Shown piece by piece: positions 18,852-28,335 of a DNA stretch of 64,000 nt. The notes under the pieces were generated by a model. The model saw only the letters and a list, made by a program, of their open reading frames with translations, made no database searches and had not been told where the DNA came from. The position numbers were made by a program, and so were the translations under genes. Origin of the DNA: Flavobacterium kayseriense (lineage in GTDB: Bacteria; Bacteroidota; Bacteroidia; Flavobacteriales; Flavobacteriaceae). Each line of letters opens with the position of its first letter. Within the stretch, counting starts at the first letter, position 1. The DNA lies in NCBI RefSeq assembly GCF_014305095.1, contig NZ_JACRUI010000001.1, positions 667,695 to 731,694 of the forward strand, given 5' to 3'.

Positions 18852-19271
18852 ATGGAAAATAAAAAACCAGATAACATTGTGTACTCTGTAGAGGAGGGAT
18901 ACAATGCTAATGTATTGCCTTATGCTACGACGGTAGGCGCGCCTGTGATTCGGGTAGCTGATGTAGTGTCATGGAAAAGCCGCGGAATTGAGAATGTAAA
19001 CAAGGAATTGGTTAATAAATTTAATGAGCTCCAGCAGCAATACCAAAAGCTAATGGAGGAATACGAGTGGAACGAACTGGTGTATAGTGCTAAGTTTTCG
19101 TTTGAGCCTGTAATAGGCGAAATTTATCATTTGTACCGCGATGCTGCTGGTGTAAACTTTTTGTCACTGATTTCACCTTTGGAATGGAACCGCGAACACA
19201 TAGGCACTTTTAAATTGAACAGCGATAAAAAATGGGTGGTACTAAAAGCAGGGGAGTCTCAGCTATACTAA
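18852..19271 (+). CDS. DUF2452 family protein
   Basis: A 139-residue cytoplasmic protein of unknown function, with the DUF2452 pattern as I know it: KPDNIVYS at the N-terminus, a GAPVI turn, a helix with the run YQKLMEEYEWNELVYSAKF, then FEPVIGEIYHLY and FLSLISPLEWN. I chose the ATG at 18852, which gives MENKKPDNIVY; an in-frame ATG at 18840 would add four residues. It stands alone, with a -7 promoter box upstream and a hairpin terminator downstream. Confidence 0.85.
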   Translation: MENKKPDNIVYSVEEGYNANVLPYATTVGAPVIRVADVVSWKSRGIENVNKELVNKFNELQQQYQKLMEEYEWNELVYSAKFSFEPVIGEIYHLYRDAAGVNFLSLISPLEWNREHIGTFKLNSDKKWVVLKAGESQLY

Positions 19272-19280
19272 TAGCAGGGG

Positions 19281-19322
19281 AAAGCGATTTGTAGCACTAT
19301 TGTTCTATAAATCGCTTTTCTA
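19281..19322 (+). terminator. Terminator after the DUF2452 gene
   Basis: A 14-bp stem (AAAGCGATTTGTAG with CTATAAATCGCTTT, one G-U pair) and a 10-base loop begins 9 bases after the stop codon. The T-tract is short. The remaining bases up to 19636 hold nothing recognisable. Confidence 0.75.
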
Positions 19323-19636
19323 TTATAGAATGCGTATTCTAATGTAATTGGTACGACTAAGGCGGAGGTCAAAATACAAACCGTTTAGCGTAAAGGAACT
19401 GCACCAATATTTAAATTTATTCCACATAAAAGCGTTTTAAGTTAAAGATACGGAATTTTAAAGGAAGTGGTATATTAATGACCTGTGATTGCAACTTTTG
19501 TTGCTGCTATCGCTTTTGGAATGAAGTTAATGATATTATAGTGCTTGTGATTTAATTGAGATAAATAGTGGATGGAGAAATCGAAATGTGTTGAAGAAGC
19601 ATTCTCTGAAAAAATAATTGTTGCTTATATAATATA

Positions 19637-19676
19637 AAAGACAATCAAAACAGTAGTGTTTTGATTGTCTTTTTTT
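19637..19676. terminator. Bidirectional terminator after the helicase gene
   Basis: A perfect 16-bp stem (AAAGACAATCAAAACA and its complement) with loop GTAG has T-runs on both sides. It ends 18 bases from the stop codon of the minus-strand helicase gene and can serve either strand. Confidence 0.88.
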
Positions 19677-19693
19677 GTGACTGAGGATTAATA

Positions 19694-22600
19694 TTATTGA
19701 TTTGATGTAATAATTGAAACAAACTCACCCACAACTCTCATTTGTGATCCATTCTCTTCATTGATAATAATATCTTTATAAGAAGAATCAAATGAATTTG
19801 GTTTTAAAGCAATTGATTTGTGTTCGTAACCTTCTTCAGTTACTAATTTTTCACTTGAATAGGTCTTAATTGTAAAAGCCGAATTGAAATCTTGATCTTG
19901 AATGTCGATATTTTCAACTAAAACTATTTTTCCATTTCTACTACCGCCAGTATAAGGCTTAAGTAAACAAATTGAGCCATTAGGAATCACTCTATTCATT
20001 GATTCTCCAACAATTTTACATGCAAAATAGTCGCTTTTAGAATTTGCAGGCCCTTCAATTAGGATAAATTCTTTCTCAGATTGAATTTCACTAAACGTTC
20101 CAGCTGCTGCATAAAAATCGTATAAAGGGATTGGATTATTGAAAGTTGGTTCAAAATCAAAAGTTGATTGAAAATCTTTCTTTTCGGCTTTCTTTTTAGG
20201 TTTTTCAGCTTTAACAGTTGCTTTTTCCTCTAAATAATTATACATCGAAGGTGAAACTGGACTAGCTAAATTAAAGCGGATTTTTACAACTGAAACTTGT
20301 TTCCCGCTATCATTCCCCATCGTGGTTTGCTCGACTTGATTCATTTCAGGACTTATATCGCCCATGTAATAAAAGTCCATTCCTTCATCATTGTTCTTTT
20401 TGATAAAAAGAGGAAGTCTAATTGGACCATTTTTGCCCAGAATAGATTGAACGTCATTACTATTAATTTTTCTATTTGATTTTGACATCCAATCAAATTC
20501 CTTAGTATTCACAAACTTATCTTCATATTTTGTAGATTCGGATATGTCTTCTTCTTTGTGATAGTTTACAAAAATTGGACAATGAGAATTGTCAGGACTT
20601 ACTAAATACCCTCCTACATTTTGCGCTACAGGATTTTCTTTAGTGTTCAATATCCTAAAAACATCTTTTCGAGAATATTTTCGATAAAGTAAAAACCCTT
20701 CTTGCCAGTTATGAGGTTCAAATAATTTGTCAAATTCATAAATAGAATAATCGGTACAATCAATTAGAAAAGCTTTGAATGTATCTTGACTTAAATACGA
20801 TAGAAATGTAGTTGAGAATATGAAATTGTCATTTTCTAATTTTATAATATCTAAATTATAAATCTTCTTTGCCGAAATCAGTTTTCCTTCTTTCTTTTCT
20901 CTAATAAATTCAAAATTTAAGTTTGTAATACAAGATTGAATTGTTTCATCAGAAACAGTGTAATGATATTTTGTTAATATGGTTTCTTTTAAACTAGTTA
21001 ATGAAAGGGTATTATTTTTAATTAATAATTTGATGATTAAACTTTCTTCAACTCTTTTCGAATTATTTATTTCTTTCGAAAACAATTCTAAAAGTTTAAT
21101 TTGCTCCGCTTTTAAATCGGAATTGTATTCTTGCTCAACTTTGATAATGAAATTATAATACGAACCGATATAATTCACATACAAATAAGGGTCTCTAGAG
21201 CCATGCTCTATAAAATCCATCATCATTGGTATTCTACCAAGTTTGAACTTTAATAAGTTGTAATCCTTTTTCAAATCAGAGAACAATTGCATGTTTGCAG
21301 AGTCAATAGATTGAAATATTTTTTCTTTGGTGATTTCATCAAAATTAATTGTCGACGAACCGGGAATCATCCTACTGCCTTCGGTAATTAATTTTCGAAG
21401 AGAATCTTTATTGTATGAGGTATCACCATAAAGTGCAATTGGGATCAGATAATTATTTTCATAGTTTCCTATAAAATCAATAACTGTAACATAATTTTTC
21501 CCTTCAATTTTCCTCAATCCTCTACCCAATTGCTGAATAAAAATGATAGCTGATTCAGTTGGTCTAAGCATAATAATCTGATTAATTTTAGGAATATCAA
21601 TACCTTCATTGAAAATATCAACTGTAAAAATATAATCAAGTTTATCGTGTATGTTATCTGATTCTAATCTTTCAATTGCTTTTGCTCTTTCTAATTCTGA
21701 ATTATCACCCGTTAATGAAATGGATTTAATTCCATTTGAATTAAATAATTCAGAGAGTTCAATAGCTTCTTTTTTTCTTGAACAAAAAATTAAGCCTCTG
21801 GTAATACCGTTGTCACTTCCGTAAAATTGGGCTTGTTCTATTATTCTTTTTACTCTTTCGGTAGAAACTAATAAATTAAAGTCTGATTTATTATCAATTA
21901 CATTATTGTCGATTAATAAATCAGAGACACCATAATAATGAAATGGACTGAGCATTTCTTCTTCCATTGCTCGGTTCAGCCTGATTTCATAAGCAATATT
22001 GTGGTCAAATAATTGAAATATATCTGTTCCGTCTGTTCGCTGAGGAGTTGCGGTCATTCCCAAGAGAAATTTTGGTTCAAAATAATCTATTAAACGTAAG
22101 TAGGAATCTGCACCAGATCTATGCGTTTCATCAATAATGATGTAATCAAAATGATCTTTTGAAAAATTCTCAAGATGCGTAAGTTTTGAAATTGTTTGAA
22201 TAGTTGAAAACACGAAATCACATTCTAAATCTCTTTTTTCGCCTGAATACAATCCCATCGTTTTAGTTGTCCCAAAAACTTTTTGAAACGTCTTCAATGA
22301 ATCTTCTGCAATAGTCAATCGATGTACTACAAATAGCAACTTTTTAGGATTAAATTTTTTTGCATCAAACGCTGATAAATATGTTTTTCCTGTTCCGGTT
22401 GCAGAAATTATTAAAGCTTTGTTTTTATCGTCTTTTCTTAAATTTCTTAAATTCCTTAATGCTTCTACTTGCATCGCATTAGGAATAATTTCCGTTAAAG
22501 AATTATCAGCTTCTTGAGTTTTACTACTAAGAAATTGCTTTTTATAAATTACTTCATAATGAGAAATATAGTCGACTGTTACGGGAGTTGCTTTTTCAAA

Positions 22601-23128
22601 ATCAGTTTGAAATTCTCCCAATACTTTTTCAACTAAACCACTTTCATCTAAGGCTGATACTTTTATATTCCATTCCCTATTAGTCGATAAAGCGCTATCT
22701 GTTAAATTGCTACTGCCTACAATTAAATTATAATGATATTTATTTTTAAAAATGTAACCTTTTGCATGGGCATTACCAGTTGTAGCAATGCGTAAATCAA
22801 TATTTTTAAATTGCAATAACCTCTTTAATGCCTCAGGTTGGGTGAAATTTAAATATTGAGAAACTAAGATTTGACCACTTATGTTGCGGTTTTCTAATTC
22901 TTTTAGTTTGTTTATTATAGTAGCGACACCACTTGTTGTAACAAAAGCAACGGAGATATAAAATTGGTCGCAATTTTCAAGCTCATGAAGTATTGTTGTA
23001 AGTACTTTTTTAGGTGGGTTTTTCTGATTTACAAGCAACTCTGGTTGATACGCTAAATCAGAAAAGACAGTTTTATTTACGTACCCTGTTTGTAAACTGG
23101 AATTGAAAATTTGAACTATCTTATCCAT
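19694..23128 (-). CDS. PLD-like / SF2 helicase / DUF3427 / S24 fusion protein
   Basis: A 1144-residue multidomain protein. Order: phospholipase D-like nuclease domain (about 30-180; HAKGYIF and VGSSNLTDSAL, lacking the usual Asp of the HKD motif); SF2 helicase with Walker A SATGTGKT (about 240), DETH box (about 334), MTATPQR, and motif VI QQLGRGLRK; a DUF3427 region; then a LexA-like S24 domain (about 990-1140) with the nucleophile Ser in GESMN (about 1041) and a likely Lys in TIKTY. The ATG overlaps the end of the NUDIX gene by 8 bases, so the two are translationally coupled. Nuclease-helicase fusions of this type are found in defence islands; DNA-damage control through the S24 domain is inference. 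Base composition is more AT-rich than the flanking core genes. Confidence 0.88.
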   Translation of the reverse strand: MDKIVQIFNSSLQTGYVNKTVFSDLAYQPELLVNQKNPPKKVLTTILHELENCDQFYISVAFVTTSGVATIINKLKELENRNISGQILVSQYLNFTQPEALKRLLQFKNIDLRIATTGNAHAKGYIFKNKYHYNLIVGSSNLTDSALSTNREWNIKVSALDESGLVEKVLGEFQTDFEKATPVTVDYISHYEVIYKKQFLSSKTQEADNSLTEIIPNAMQVEALRNLRNLRKDDKNKALIISATGTGKTYLSAFDAKKFNPKKLLFVVHRLTIAEDSLKTFQKVFGTTKTMGLYSGEKRDLECDFVFSTIQTISKLTHLENFSKDHFDYIIIDETHRSGADSYLRLIDYFEPKFLLGMTATPQRTDGTDIFQLFDHNIAYEIRLNRAMEEEMLSPFHYYGVSDLLIDNNVIDNKSDFNLLVSTERVKRIIEQAQFYGSDNGITRGLIFCSRKKEAIELSELFNSNGIKSISLTGDNSELERAKAIERLESDNIHDKLDYIFTVDIFNEGIDIPKINQIIMLRPTESAIIFIQQLGRGLRKIEGKNYVTVIDFIGNYENNYLIPIALYGDTSYNKDSLRKLITEGSRMIPGSSTINFDEITKEKIFQSIDSANMQLFSDLKKDYNLLKFKLGRIPMMMDFIEHGSRDPYLYVNYIGSYYNFIIKVEQEYNSDLKAEQIKLLELFSKEINNSKRVEESLIIKLLIKNNTLSLTSLKETILTKYHYTVSDETIQSCITNLNFEFIREKKEGKLISAKKIYNLDIIKLENDNFIFSTTFLSYLSQDTFKAFLIDCTDYSIYEFDKLFEPHNWQEGFLLYRKYSRKDVFRILNTKENPVAQNVGGYLVSPDNSHCPIFVNYHKEEDISESTKYEDKFVNTKEFDWMSKSNRKINSNDVQSILGKNGPIRLPLFIKKNNDEGMDFYYMGDISPEMNQVEQTTMGNDSGKQVSVVKIRFNLASPVSPSMYNYLEEKATVKAEKPKKKAEKKDFQSTFDFEPTFNNPIPLYDFYAAAGTFSEIQSEKEFILIEGPANSKSDYFACKIVGESMNRVIPNGSICLLKPYTGGSRNGKIVLVENIDIQDQDFNSAFTIKTYSSEKLVTEEGYEHKSIALKPNSFDSSYKDIIINEENGSQMRVVGEFVSIITSNQ

Positions 23129-23516
23129 TCATTATTAATTTATCGACAATAGGAATATCTGCTGCGGCCCAATCAAGTTTTTTAAGTTCATTTAAACTTA
23201 ACCATTCTTTAGCGATGTGCTCATTTAGAGTTAGTTCCTTAGATTGTACTTCACAAATATAACTATGCATTGTCAGTTCAAAATCTGGATACTTGTGTAC
23301 GACTGTTAGAAATAGAGATTTAATATCGGTAGCAATATTTAATTCTTCAACTAATTCACGTTTCAATGCCTCTTTTTGTGTTTCGCCTACTTCTATTTTT
23401 CCGCCGGGAAATTCAAATTTCTCGGATATATAATCGTGTTTGTTTTTAGGTCGTTGAACACATAAAATCTCGCTTTCAAAATATATTATCGCTGCGACTA
23501 CTTCAACTTTTTTCAT
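23121..23516 (-). CDS. NUDIX hydrolase (MutT/8-oxo-dGTPase-like)
   Basis: A 131-residue NUDIX protein. The Nudix box is complete: GGKIEVGETQKEALKRELVEEL at about residues 38-59, with the REXXEE core (RELVEEL). The N-terminus KKVEVVAAIIYFESEILCVQ is typical of MutT-like (d)NTP pyrophosphohydrolases. It is the first gene of a pair and overlaps the helicase fusion by 8 bases. Coupling to a nuclease-helicase suggests that it works with that system, for example on a modified nucleotide or a nucleotide signal; a plain housekeeping MutT is also possible. Confidence 0.92.
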   Translation of the reverse strand: MKKVEVVAAIIYFESEILCVQRPKNKHDYISEKFEFPGGKIEVGETQKEALKRELVEELNIATDIKSLFLTVVHKYPDFELTMHSYICEVQSKELTLNEHIAKEWLSLNELKKLDWAAADIPIVDKLIMNG

Positions 23517-23583
23517 TCTTAACTCTAGTTTCTTGTAAAATTATTTCCTTAATAAGTAATGATTTTTTATAATTTGTGTTTTA

Positions 23584-23591
23584 CAAATATA
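23584..23591 (-). promoter_or_regulatory. Candidate -7 promoter box for the NUDIX-helicase pair
   Basis: The minus strand reads TATATTTG, a perfect TAnnTTTG match about 68 bases before the NUDIX start. A TTTTTG lies upstream but the gap is short (about 12 bases). Confidence 0.4.
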
Positions 23592-23771
23592 TAAGTTTAT
23601 TCGCAAAAATTCGAGGTTTTGCAGTACCATAGGATTTTTAAACCGTAATATTCTTGATGATATCATTACTAAATGATTGCTAAGATGTTTAATCTAATAC
23701 TAATCCCCGTAACACTTGCTTTGATGGAATTACTTTTGCAAGAGTCTACTATAAAATTTAACATGTATCAA

Positions 23772-24632
23772 TTAGTATTCTTTTTTACTTGGAATAACGA
23801 CACGAATTCCTCCTCTTGGATTTTCAACATCGTCTTTATATCTTGGAATAATGTGTATGTGACAATGTGGAATAGTTTGTCCCGCATCTTTATTTACGTT
23901 TATACCAACGTTAAAACCATCAGGATTATATTTTTCTTGAAGAAAGGTTCTTACTTTATTTGCAACAATCCAGCAAGCGGTTTGTTCTTTTAGTGTAAGA
24001 TCAAAATAATTTTGCACTAATCTTTTGGGTACGATTAAAGCATGTCCTATAGATACCGGAAATTTATCATAAAAAGCAAATACTGTCGCCGTTTCAACGA
24101 TTAATCCTCTTGTTTCTTCGCCGATCAAAAATGGACTTAAATCAGACCTTCCTTTGTTTACAGTCGTGTAATGTTCATATTCATACACTTCACAGTTTTC
24201 ATTTTTATAAATGGATAAATATGCTAATTTTATGATGCATTGATAGGTTTCTTTTTTGTGGATTTTATGAATTCTAAATCCTTCATACTGTATATCTCTG
24301 CGAACAGCAAAATATGCTTTTCCGTTTGGTTTCAGGAGATTTGAAACGTTCATTAAAACTTCTGCTTGCTCTTCAGGAAGTAAAACATTCAAGACATAGA
24401 AGCATATAATTGTATCGAATTTTTCAATTGGATATTCTGGAAAATAAAACGGATCATAACCAACAACATTGAATCCTTTGAGTTTTAAAAGCTCTACATC
24501 TTTTCCAATGCCGCAACCAAAATCAAGAATTTTTCCTTTTATCTTTTTTTGGTTAAGTAATATTCGAGCTGGATATGAAAGTGATGTTCTTTCAATTGCA
24601 GTTAAATGACTATTTGAATTTTGATTATTCAT
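23772..24632 (-). CDS. Methyltransferase-HIT hydrolase fusion
   Basis: A 286-residue protein with two domains. The N-terminal half is a class I SAM-dependent methyltransferase: motif I LDFGCGIG (36-43), the acidic end of strand 2 near VGYDP, and FDTIICFYVLNVL as motif IV. The C-terminal half (about 165-286) is a HIT-family nucleotide hydrolase with the triad HCHIH (256-260) and the GHALIVPKR stretch. HIT enzymes cut nucleoside phosphoramidates or dinucleoside polyphosphates; joining one to a methyltransferase is unusual. The start overlaps the end of the HNH gene by 8 bases, so the two are coupled. The substrate is unknown. Confidence 0.88.
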   Translation of the reverse strand: MNNQNSNSHLTAIERTSLSYPARILLNQKKIKGKILDFGCGIGKDVELLKLKGFNVVGYDPFYFPEYPIEKFDTIICFYVLNVLLPEEQAEVLMNVSNLLKPNGKAYFAVRRDIQYEGFRIHKIHKKETYQCIIKLAYLSIYKNENCEVYEYEHYTTVNKGRSDLSPFLIGEETRGLIVETATVFAFYDKFPVSIGHALIVPKRLVQNYFDLTLKEQTACWIVANKVRTFLQEKYNPDGFNVGINVNKDAGQTIPHCHIHIIPRYKDDVENPRGGIRVVIPSKKEY

Positions 24633-25689
24633 CTTTCATATACAAAAAACCGTTATTACTTGCTATTGTTATTAATGGCTGTATTGTATTAGAAAATTTT
24701 TCTTTTTCAAAATTTTCAATGCTTGGAAAAATGGAAAGGTATTCATCCATATATCTGCTTTTGGAGTTATTATGTTTATTAATCTCAAAAGCTAGTTTTT
24801 GTAAATCGTAAAATTTGTCAAAATGTTTATCAAACAACGGAAGATTATCACTTTTCTTTGAATTACTAATTTTTTCGACAGGAATTAAATTCCAAATTAA
24901 ATCATGAGAAACAAATGCGTGTGGAATAAAATGGTCAATTGCAAAATTCTTTTCCTCAAAATATAGCTTACTCCCAGAAAAAATACATTCTATGAAACCT
25001 AATTCCTTAAAGACGATTTTCCAATATTCATTTGTCTGTTTTGTCAAACCATTTCTTACTGGCGGTTTAATTAGTTTATTTGGGATATCTGGAACACTTG
25101 GATTTCTTGTTTGAAGAAACAAAGATAAATTCCAATAACAGAAATCTTTGAGGATTTTGGCGTTTGTTTTTAAATAGTTAATCCACAATGGATTTATTTC
25201 AATAAATTCATGATGTAAAGCATATAGACAATTATCTTCAAATTTTTGAGAAGAGGAATAGATTCGTTTCTTATAATTTGAATCATTTTCATTTTTCATT
25301 TTGGGGAACCAAGGCGATAAAAAGCGATGAGGAACATTCAGATTAAAGTGATCTAGGGACTTTTTAGTTGCGGATTTCGTAGTCTTTTCTAAAATTGATA
25401 TTAGATTATCTTTCTTGATATCGATTGCTAGATTTTCAAGTTTTAAAATATCTTCAACAGCATTTTGAATCAAATCTTGTTTTCCAAAAGAAACGTGAAA
25501 ATAGTTTACGGTGTACCAAGAACTACTAATCATTCTAGCAAAGATATCTCGTTTATTTATCTTGCTTTGCTCATTCTCGACTAGTTCAATAATCGCAATC
25601 AGCCAATAGAATTTATAAGTAGCGACAGTATTTGCGAAAGAAGCCGCAAGTTTATTGGTGGATAAATCTTCTGAAAAAGGTAAATGCAT
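24625..25689 (-). CDS. HNH-type nuclease domain protein
   Basis: A 354-residue protein. The C-terminal third shows an HNH-like core: ECIFSGSKLYF (an incomplete zinc or turn motif with one Cys), AIDHFIPHAF (Asp-His, about 255) and WNLIPVEKISNSKKSDNLP (the N and the second K/S part, about 268-285). The N-terminal 240 residues are helical and match nothing I know; they may be the recognition part. It is the first gene of the HNH / methyltransferase-HIT pair. A nucleic-acid-cutting effector is the simplest reading; activity is inference from the motif. Confidence 0.75.
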   Translation of the reverse strand: MHLPFSEDLSTNKLAASFANTVATYKFYWLIAIIELVENEQSKINKRDIFARMISSSWYTVNYFHVSFGKQDLIQNAVEDILKLENLAIDIKKDNLISILEKTTKSATKKSLDHFNLNVPHRFLSPWFPKMKNENDSNYKKRIYSSSQKFEDNCLYALHHEFIEINPLWINYLKTNAKILKDFCYWNLSLFLQTRNPSVPDIPNKLIKPPVRNGLTKQTNEYWKIVFKELGFIECIFSGSKLYFEEKNFAIDHFIPHAFVSHDLIWNLIPVEKISNSKKSDNLPLFDKHFDKFYDLQKLAFEINKHNNSKSRYMDEYLSIFPSIENFEKEKFSNTIQPLITIASNNGFLYMKDE

Positions 25690-25862
25690 AAAATTTCAAG
25701 TAATAAAAATAGTGTTTTCAGAAACTCATTAGTTACAAATAAACGATTCTTTATTATTTTATCCAATACCCACTTTTAATGATTTTTTTGTCAGTGTCTG
25801 TTTCTAATTTGGCTTTAGTTTGAAGATTAACTTGATACAGCATTTCTCTGAACCGTTATCCC

Positions 25863-26004
25863 TAGCCCTGACTGCAATGGAATTCCTTATGCAAGAGGCC
25901 GCTGTTTTTTCTAGGTATACAAGAGCGACTGCAAGAAGCTCCTTGTATGCGGTAGAAAAGCAAGGACTATAAATAAGAATGTAAGGAAAGGCAGGATTAG
26001 CTCC
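25863..26004 (+). repeat. Structured intergenic repeat, copy 3 (Flavo-1-like)
   Basis: It is about 85-90 percent identical by eye to the copy at 28336 and shares the TAGCCCTGACTGCA opening and GCAGGATTAGCTCC ending. It stands in the 643-base gap between the HNH gene and the amidase, just at the edge of the accessory block. The rest of this gap has one terminator-like hairpin (26109) and no gene. Confidence 0.78.
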
Positions 26005-26108
26005 AAGAGAAAATAATTCCTAAAATGGGCCGCTCTGGGATGCTTTTGTAATAAGGTAGTTTGTGGGAATGTAACTTCTAATGTAATCACGGTAGTATAT
26101 AAAGCAAA

Positions 26109-26140
26109 AAAGACCTTACATTGCTGTAAAGTCTTTTTAA
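26109..26140 (-). terminator. tRNA-type terminator, orphan copy
   Basis: On the minus strand the stem is AAAAAGACTTTACA with TGTAAGGTCTTTTT and loop GCAA; the one non-Watson-Crick pair is G-U on this strand only. The same sequence follows the tRNA-Asn 3' remnants at 28533 and 29073. Here it is preceded (minus sense) by TCGGTCACCCA, which looks like a degraded tRNA 3' end. Confidence 0.65.
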
Positions 26141-26332
26141 AATGGGTGACCGATAGCTATTGCGACTTTTTCGGTTGATTTATAATATGCTTATATCAAT
26201 GTCATATCAAGATGTTGCATTAGGTTTTTAACACCGATTTTGTCTTGTATTTACGTGCGCAAAACTAGCGTTGTAATCCACCTAAAAGTGATTTGATAGC
26301 CACTGTTATTTTTGATTTTTAATGGTTTAAAA

Positions 26333-27976
26333 CTATTTATAGTCGGTAGGTAATTTTCTTGTTTTGGTTGCTTTTTCAAAGGCAAAACCCATTTTTAAAA
26401 GGGCATCTTCTTGATAGGGTCTAGCTATAAAGGTAAGTCCCCAGGGTTCTCCCGTTGCTTTATACCCCATAGGGATAGTTAGGCAAGGGTAGTTGGCCGC
26501 AGCGGCATGACCAGAGTTGTTATTGTTTATGGAAAAGATAGCGTCGAGTTGGTATTTTACCATTGGTGTTTCAAAAAATTGGATACCTGCTTTTCTGACT
26601 TTAGCCTTTATTTGGACTAACTCTGCTTCAGTAGTTTTATCAGATAACATACCATCAAAACGGCCTTGTCCGTAAGGGATTTTCAATGTTGTATCACTGT
26701 TATTGTAGGCTACAATTTCAGCAATCGATCGGCTAGTGATGTCATTTGACGCATAGGTATTCAAATAATTAGGGAGATCGACCTTCATGTCGGCGGTAAG
26801 TATGGTTCCAAAACCATCAAAACTCATGGGTTCCGGTTCATATTCAACGACTGTACCGCCCAACTCAATTATGGTATTGATACTTTGCTTATAAATAGAA
26901 TCTCCTAAAAAGTTTTTTATGGCGCCAAAACGCAATCCTTTTAGTGTGCCCGTTTTTAGATGATCGAGGTATTGTATGTTTTGTGGACTGTTTTGTGTAG
27001 CGGGATCATTACTGTCTTCTCCACTCATAGCCGAAAGAAGGATGCCACTGTCAGTGATGTTTTTTGTCATGGGTCCAGGCGTATCTAATGTACTTGAGAT
27101 GGGAACGATACCTGATCGACTCAATAAACCTGTAGTTGGTTTTAGACCAATAATTGAATTTTGCCAAGATGGAGAAATTATAGAGCCTGAAGTTTCGGTA
27201 CCCACTGCTGCTGCTGCATAATTTGCGGCTACTGCGGCTCCACTTCCCGAGCTCGAACCGCCGGTGTCAAATATTTTGCGTCCGTAGGGATTAAGTGTTT
27301 GTCCACCTACCGCACTATAACCGTTAGGACCAGTAAGGAAAAGGAAATTAGCCCATTCGCTTAAGTTTGTTTTTCCTAAAATAATAGCGCCTTTGTTTTT
27401 TATTTGGGTGATGATAAATGCATCAGCAGCGGTATTGTTGCGTAGCAAATGTGTTCCTGCGGTGGTAGGCATTCCTTCCACGTTAGTGTTGTCTTTTATA
27501 AGTATTGGAATACCGTAAATAGCGTGGTCGCCATTGGATTTGTTTTTATCTTTCTTTCGCGCTTCATTGACCGCTTCGGGGTTAATGGCAACGATCGCGT
27601 TGAGCATTTTGTCTTTGTCATTCTCAAATTTGGCAATACGGTACAGATACCATTTTGTTAATTTCTCGTAGTTCAGGCTGCCCGATTGAATATAAGCTTG
27701 AATGGTGGGAATATCTTGTTCTAAGATGAAGGGTTTTAGCCTTTGATACTCGCTTTCGGAAAAAGTACCTAGCTGATTAGCTATGTTTTTCAACATTGCA
27801 TTTTTATCTAGAAGTTTTGACTGAATCGATTTGTATTGCATTCTTAGGGATGCGTTGGTAGCATTTTTTGCTAACTCTTCGGTTTCGTCATAAGGTTCCC
27901 AAGCCGGAATAACTGTTTTTTGAGTTGGCTTGCAAGCCAGTATAAAAAAAAGGGAGAGGAAAAGAATTTTCTTCAT
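26333..27976 (-). CDS. Amidase-signature lipoprotein
   Basis: A 547-residue lipoprotein (lipobox FFILAC, Cys near residue 15) of the amidase signature family (GatA/FAAH fold), hydrolysing amides in the periplasm or at the cell surface. The Ser-cisSer-Lys triad can be placed: Lys in PILIKDN, the cis-Ser and nucleophile in GGSSSGSGAAVAAN and GTETSGSIISP. The C-terminal PCLTIPMGYKATGEPWGL is typical of secreted bacterial amidases. It is too long and is exported, so it is not GatA. The natural amide is unknown. It stands alone. Confidence 0.92.
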   Translation of the reverse strand: MKKILFLSLFFILACKPTQKTVIPAWEPYDETEELAKNATNASLRMQYKSIQSKLLDKNAMLKNIANQLGTFSESEYQRLKPFILEQDIPTIQAYIQSGSLNYEKLTKWYLYRIAKFENDKDKMLNAIVAINPEAVNEARKKDKNKSNGDHAIYGIPILIKDNTNVEGMPTTAGTHLLRNNTAADAFIITQIKNKGAIILGKTNLSEWANFLFLTGPNGYSAVGGQTLNPYGRKIFDTGGSSSGSGAAVAANYAAAAVGTETSGSIISPSWQNSIIGLKPTTGLLSRSGIVPISSTLDTPGPMTKNITDSGILLSAMSGEDSNDPATQNSPQNIQYLDHLKTGTLKGLRFGAIKNFLGDSIYKQSINTIIELGGTVVEYEPEPMSFDGFGTILTADMKVDLPNYLNTYASNDITSRSIAEIVAYNNSDTTLKIPYGQGRFDGMLSDKTTEAELVQIKAKVRKAGIQFFETPMVKYQLDAIFSINNNNSGHAAAANYPCLTIPMGYKATGEPWGLTFIARPYQEDALLKMGFAFEKATKTRKLPTDYK

Positions 27977-28335
27977 TACAATTAATTTTTAGGTTTAAGT
28001 ATTGGCTTTTTTTGGTTAATTCTAGTTCGTTTTTACGTTATGCACTTAATTAAAGTGACTATCAACAAAAGGTCTCGGAAATTTATTCGAAATACAAGAG
28101 CATAAATTCTGCTACTTTGAACGGATTCAACTGTCCTTAGAAATAGCAAAACAGCAAGATTGTCGATTAGAACTCAAAGATAAACTTTTATTGTGCTTTT
28201 GGAGCATGATGACAGTAAAAGCAGGGTAGTATTTTGTATAAAAAAGTGAATCGTTTTTGTTCCTAATTACAAAGAGTGTTGTTAATTACAGAGCGTAAGT
28301 TTTTTTTTAAAATGCCCTTGTGGATACAGATTCCC

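Noticed and set aside
23673-23993. Plus-strand ORF of 106 codons
   Set aside because: Most of it is antisense to the HIT domain of the methyltransferase-HIT gene, which has clear family motifs.
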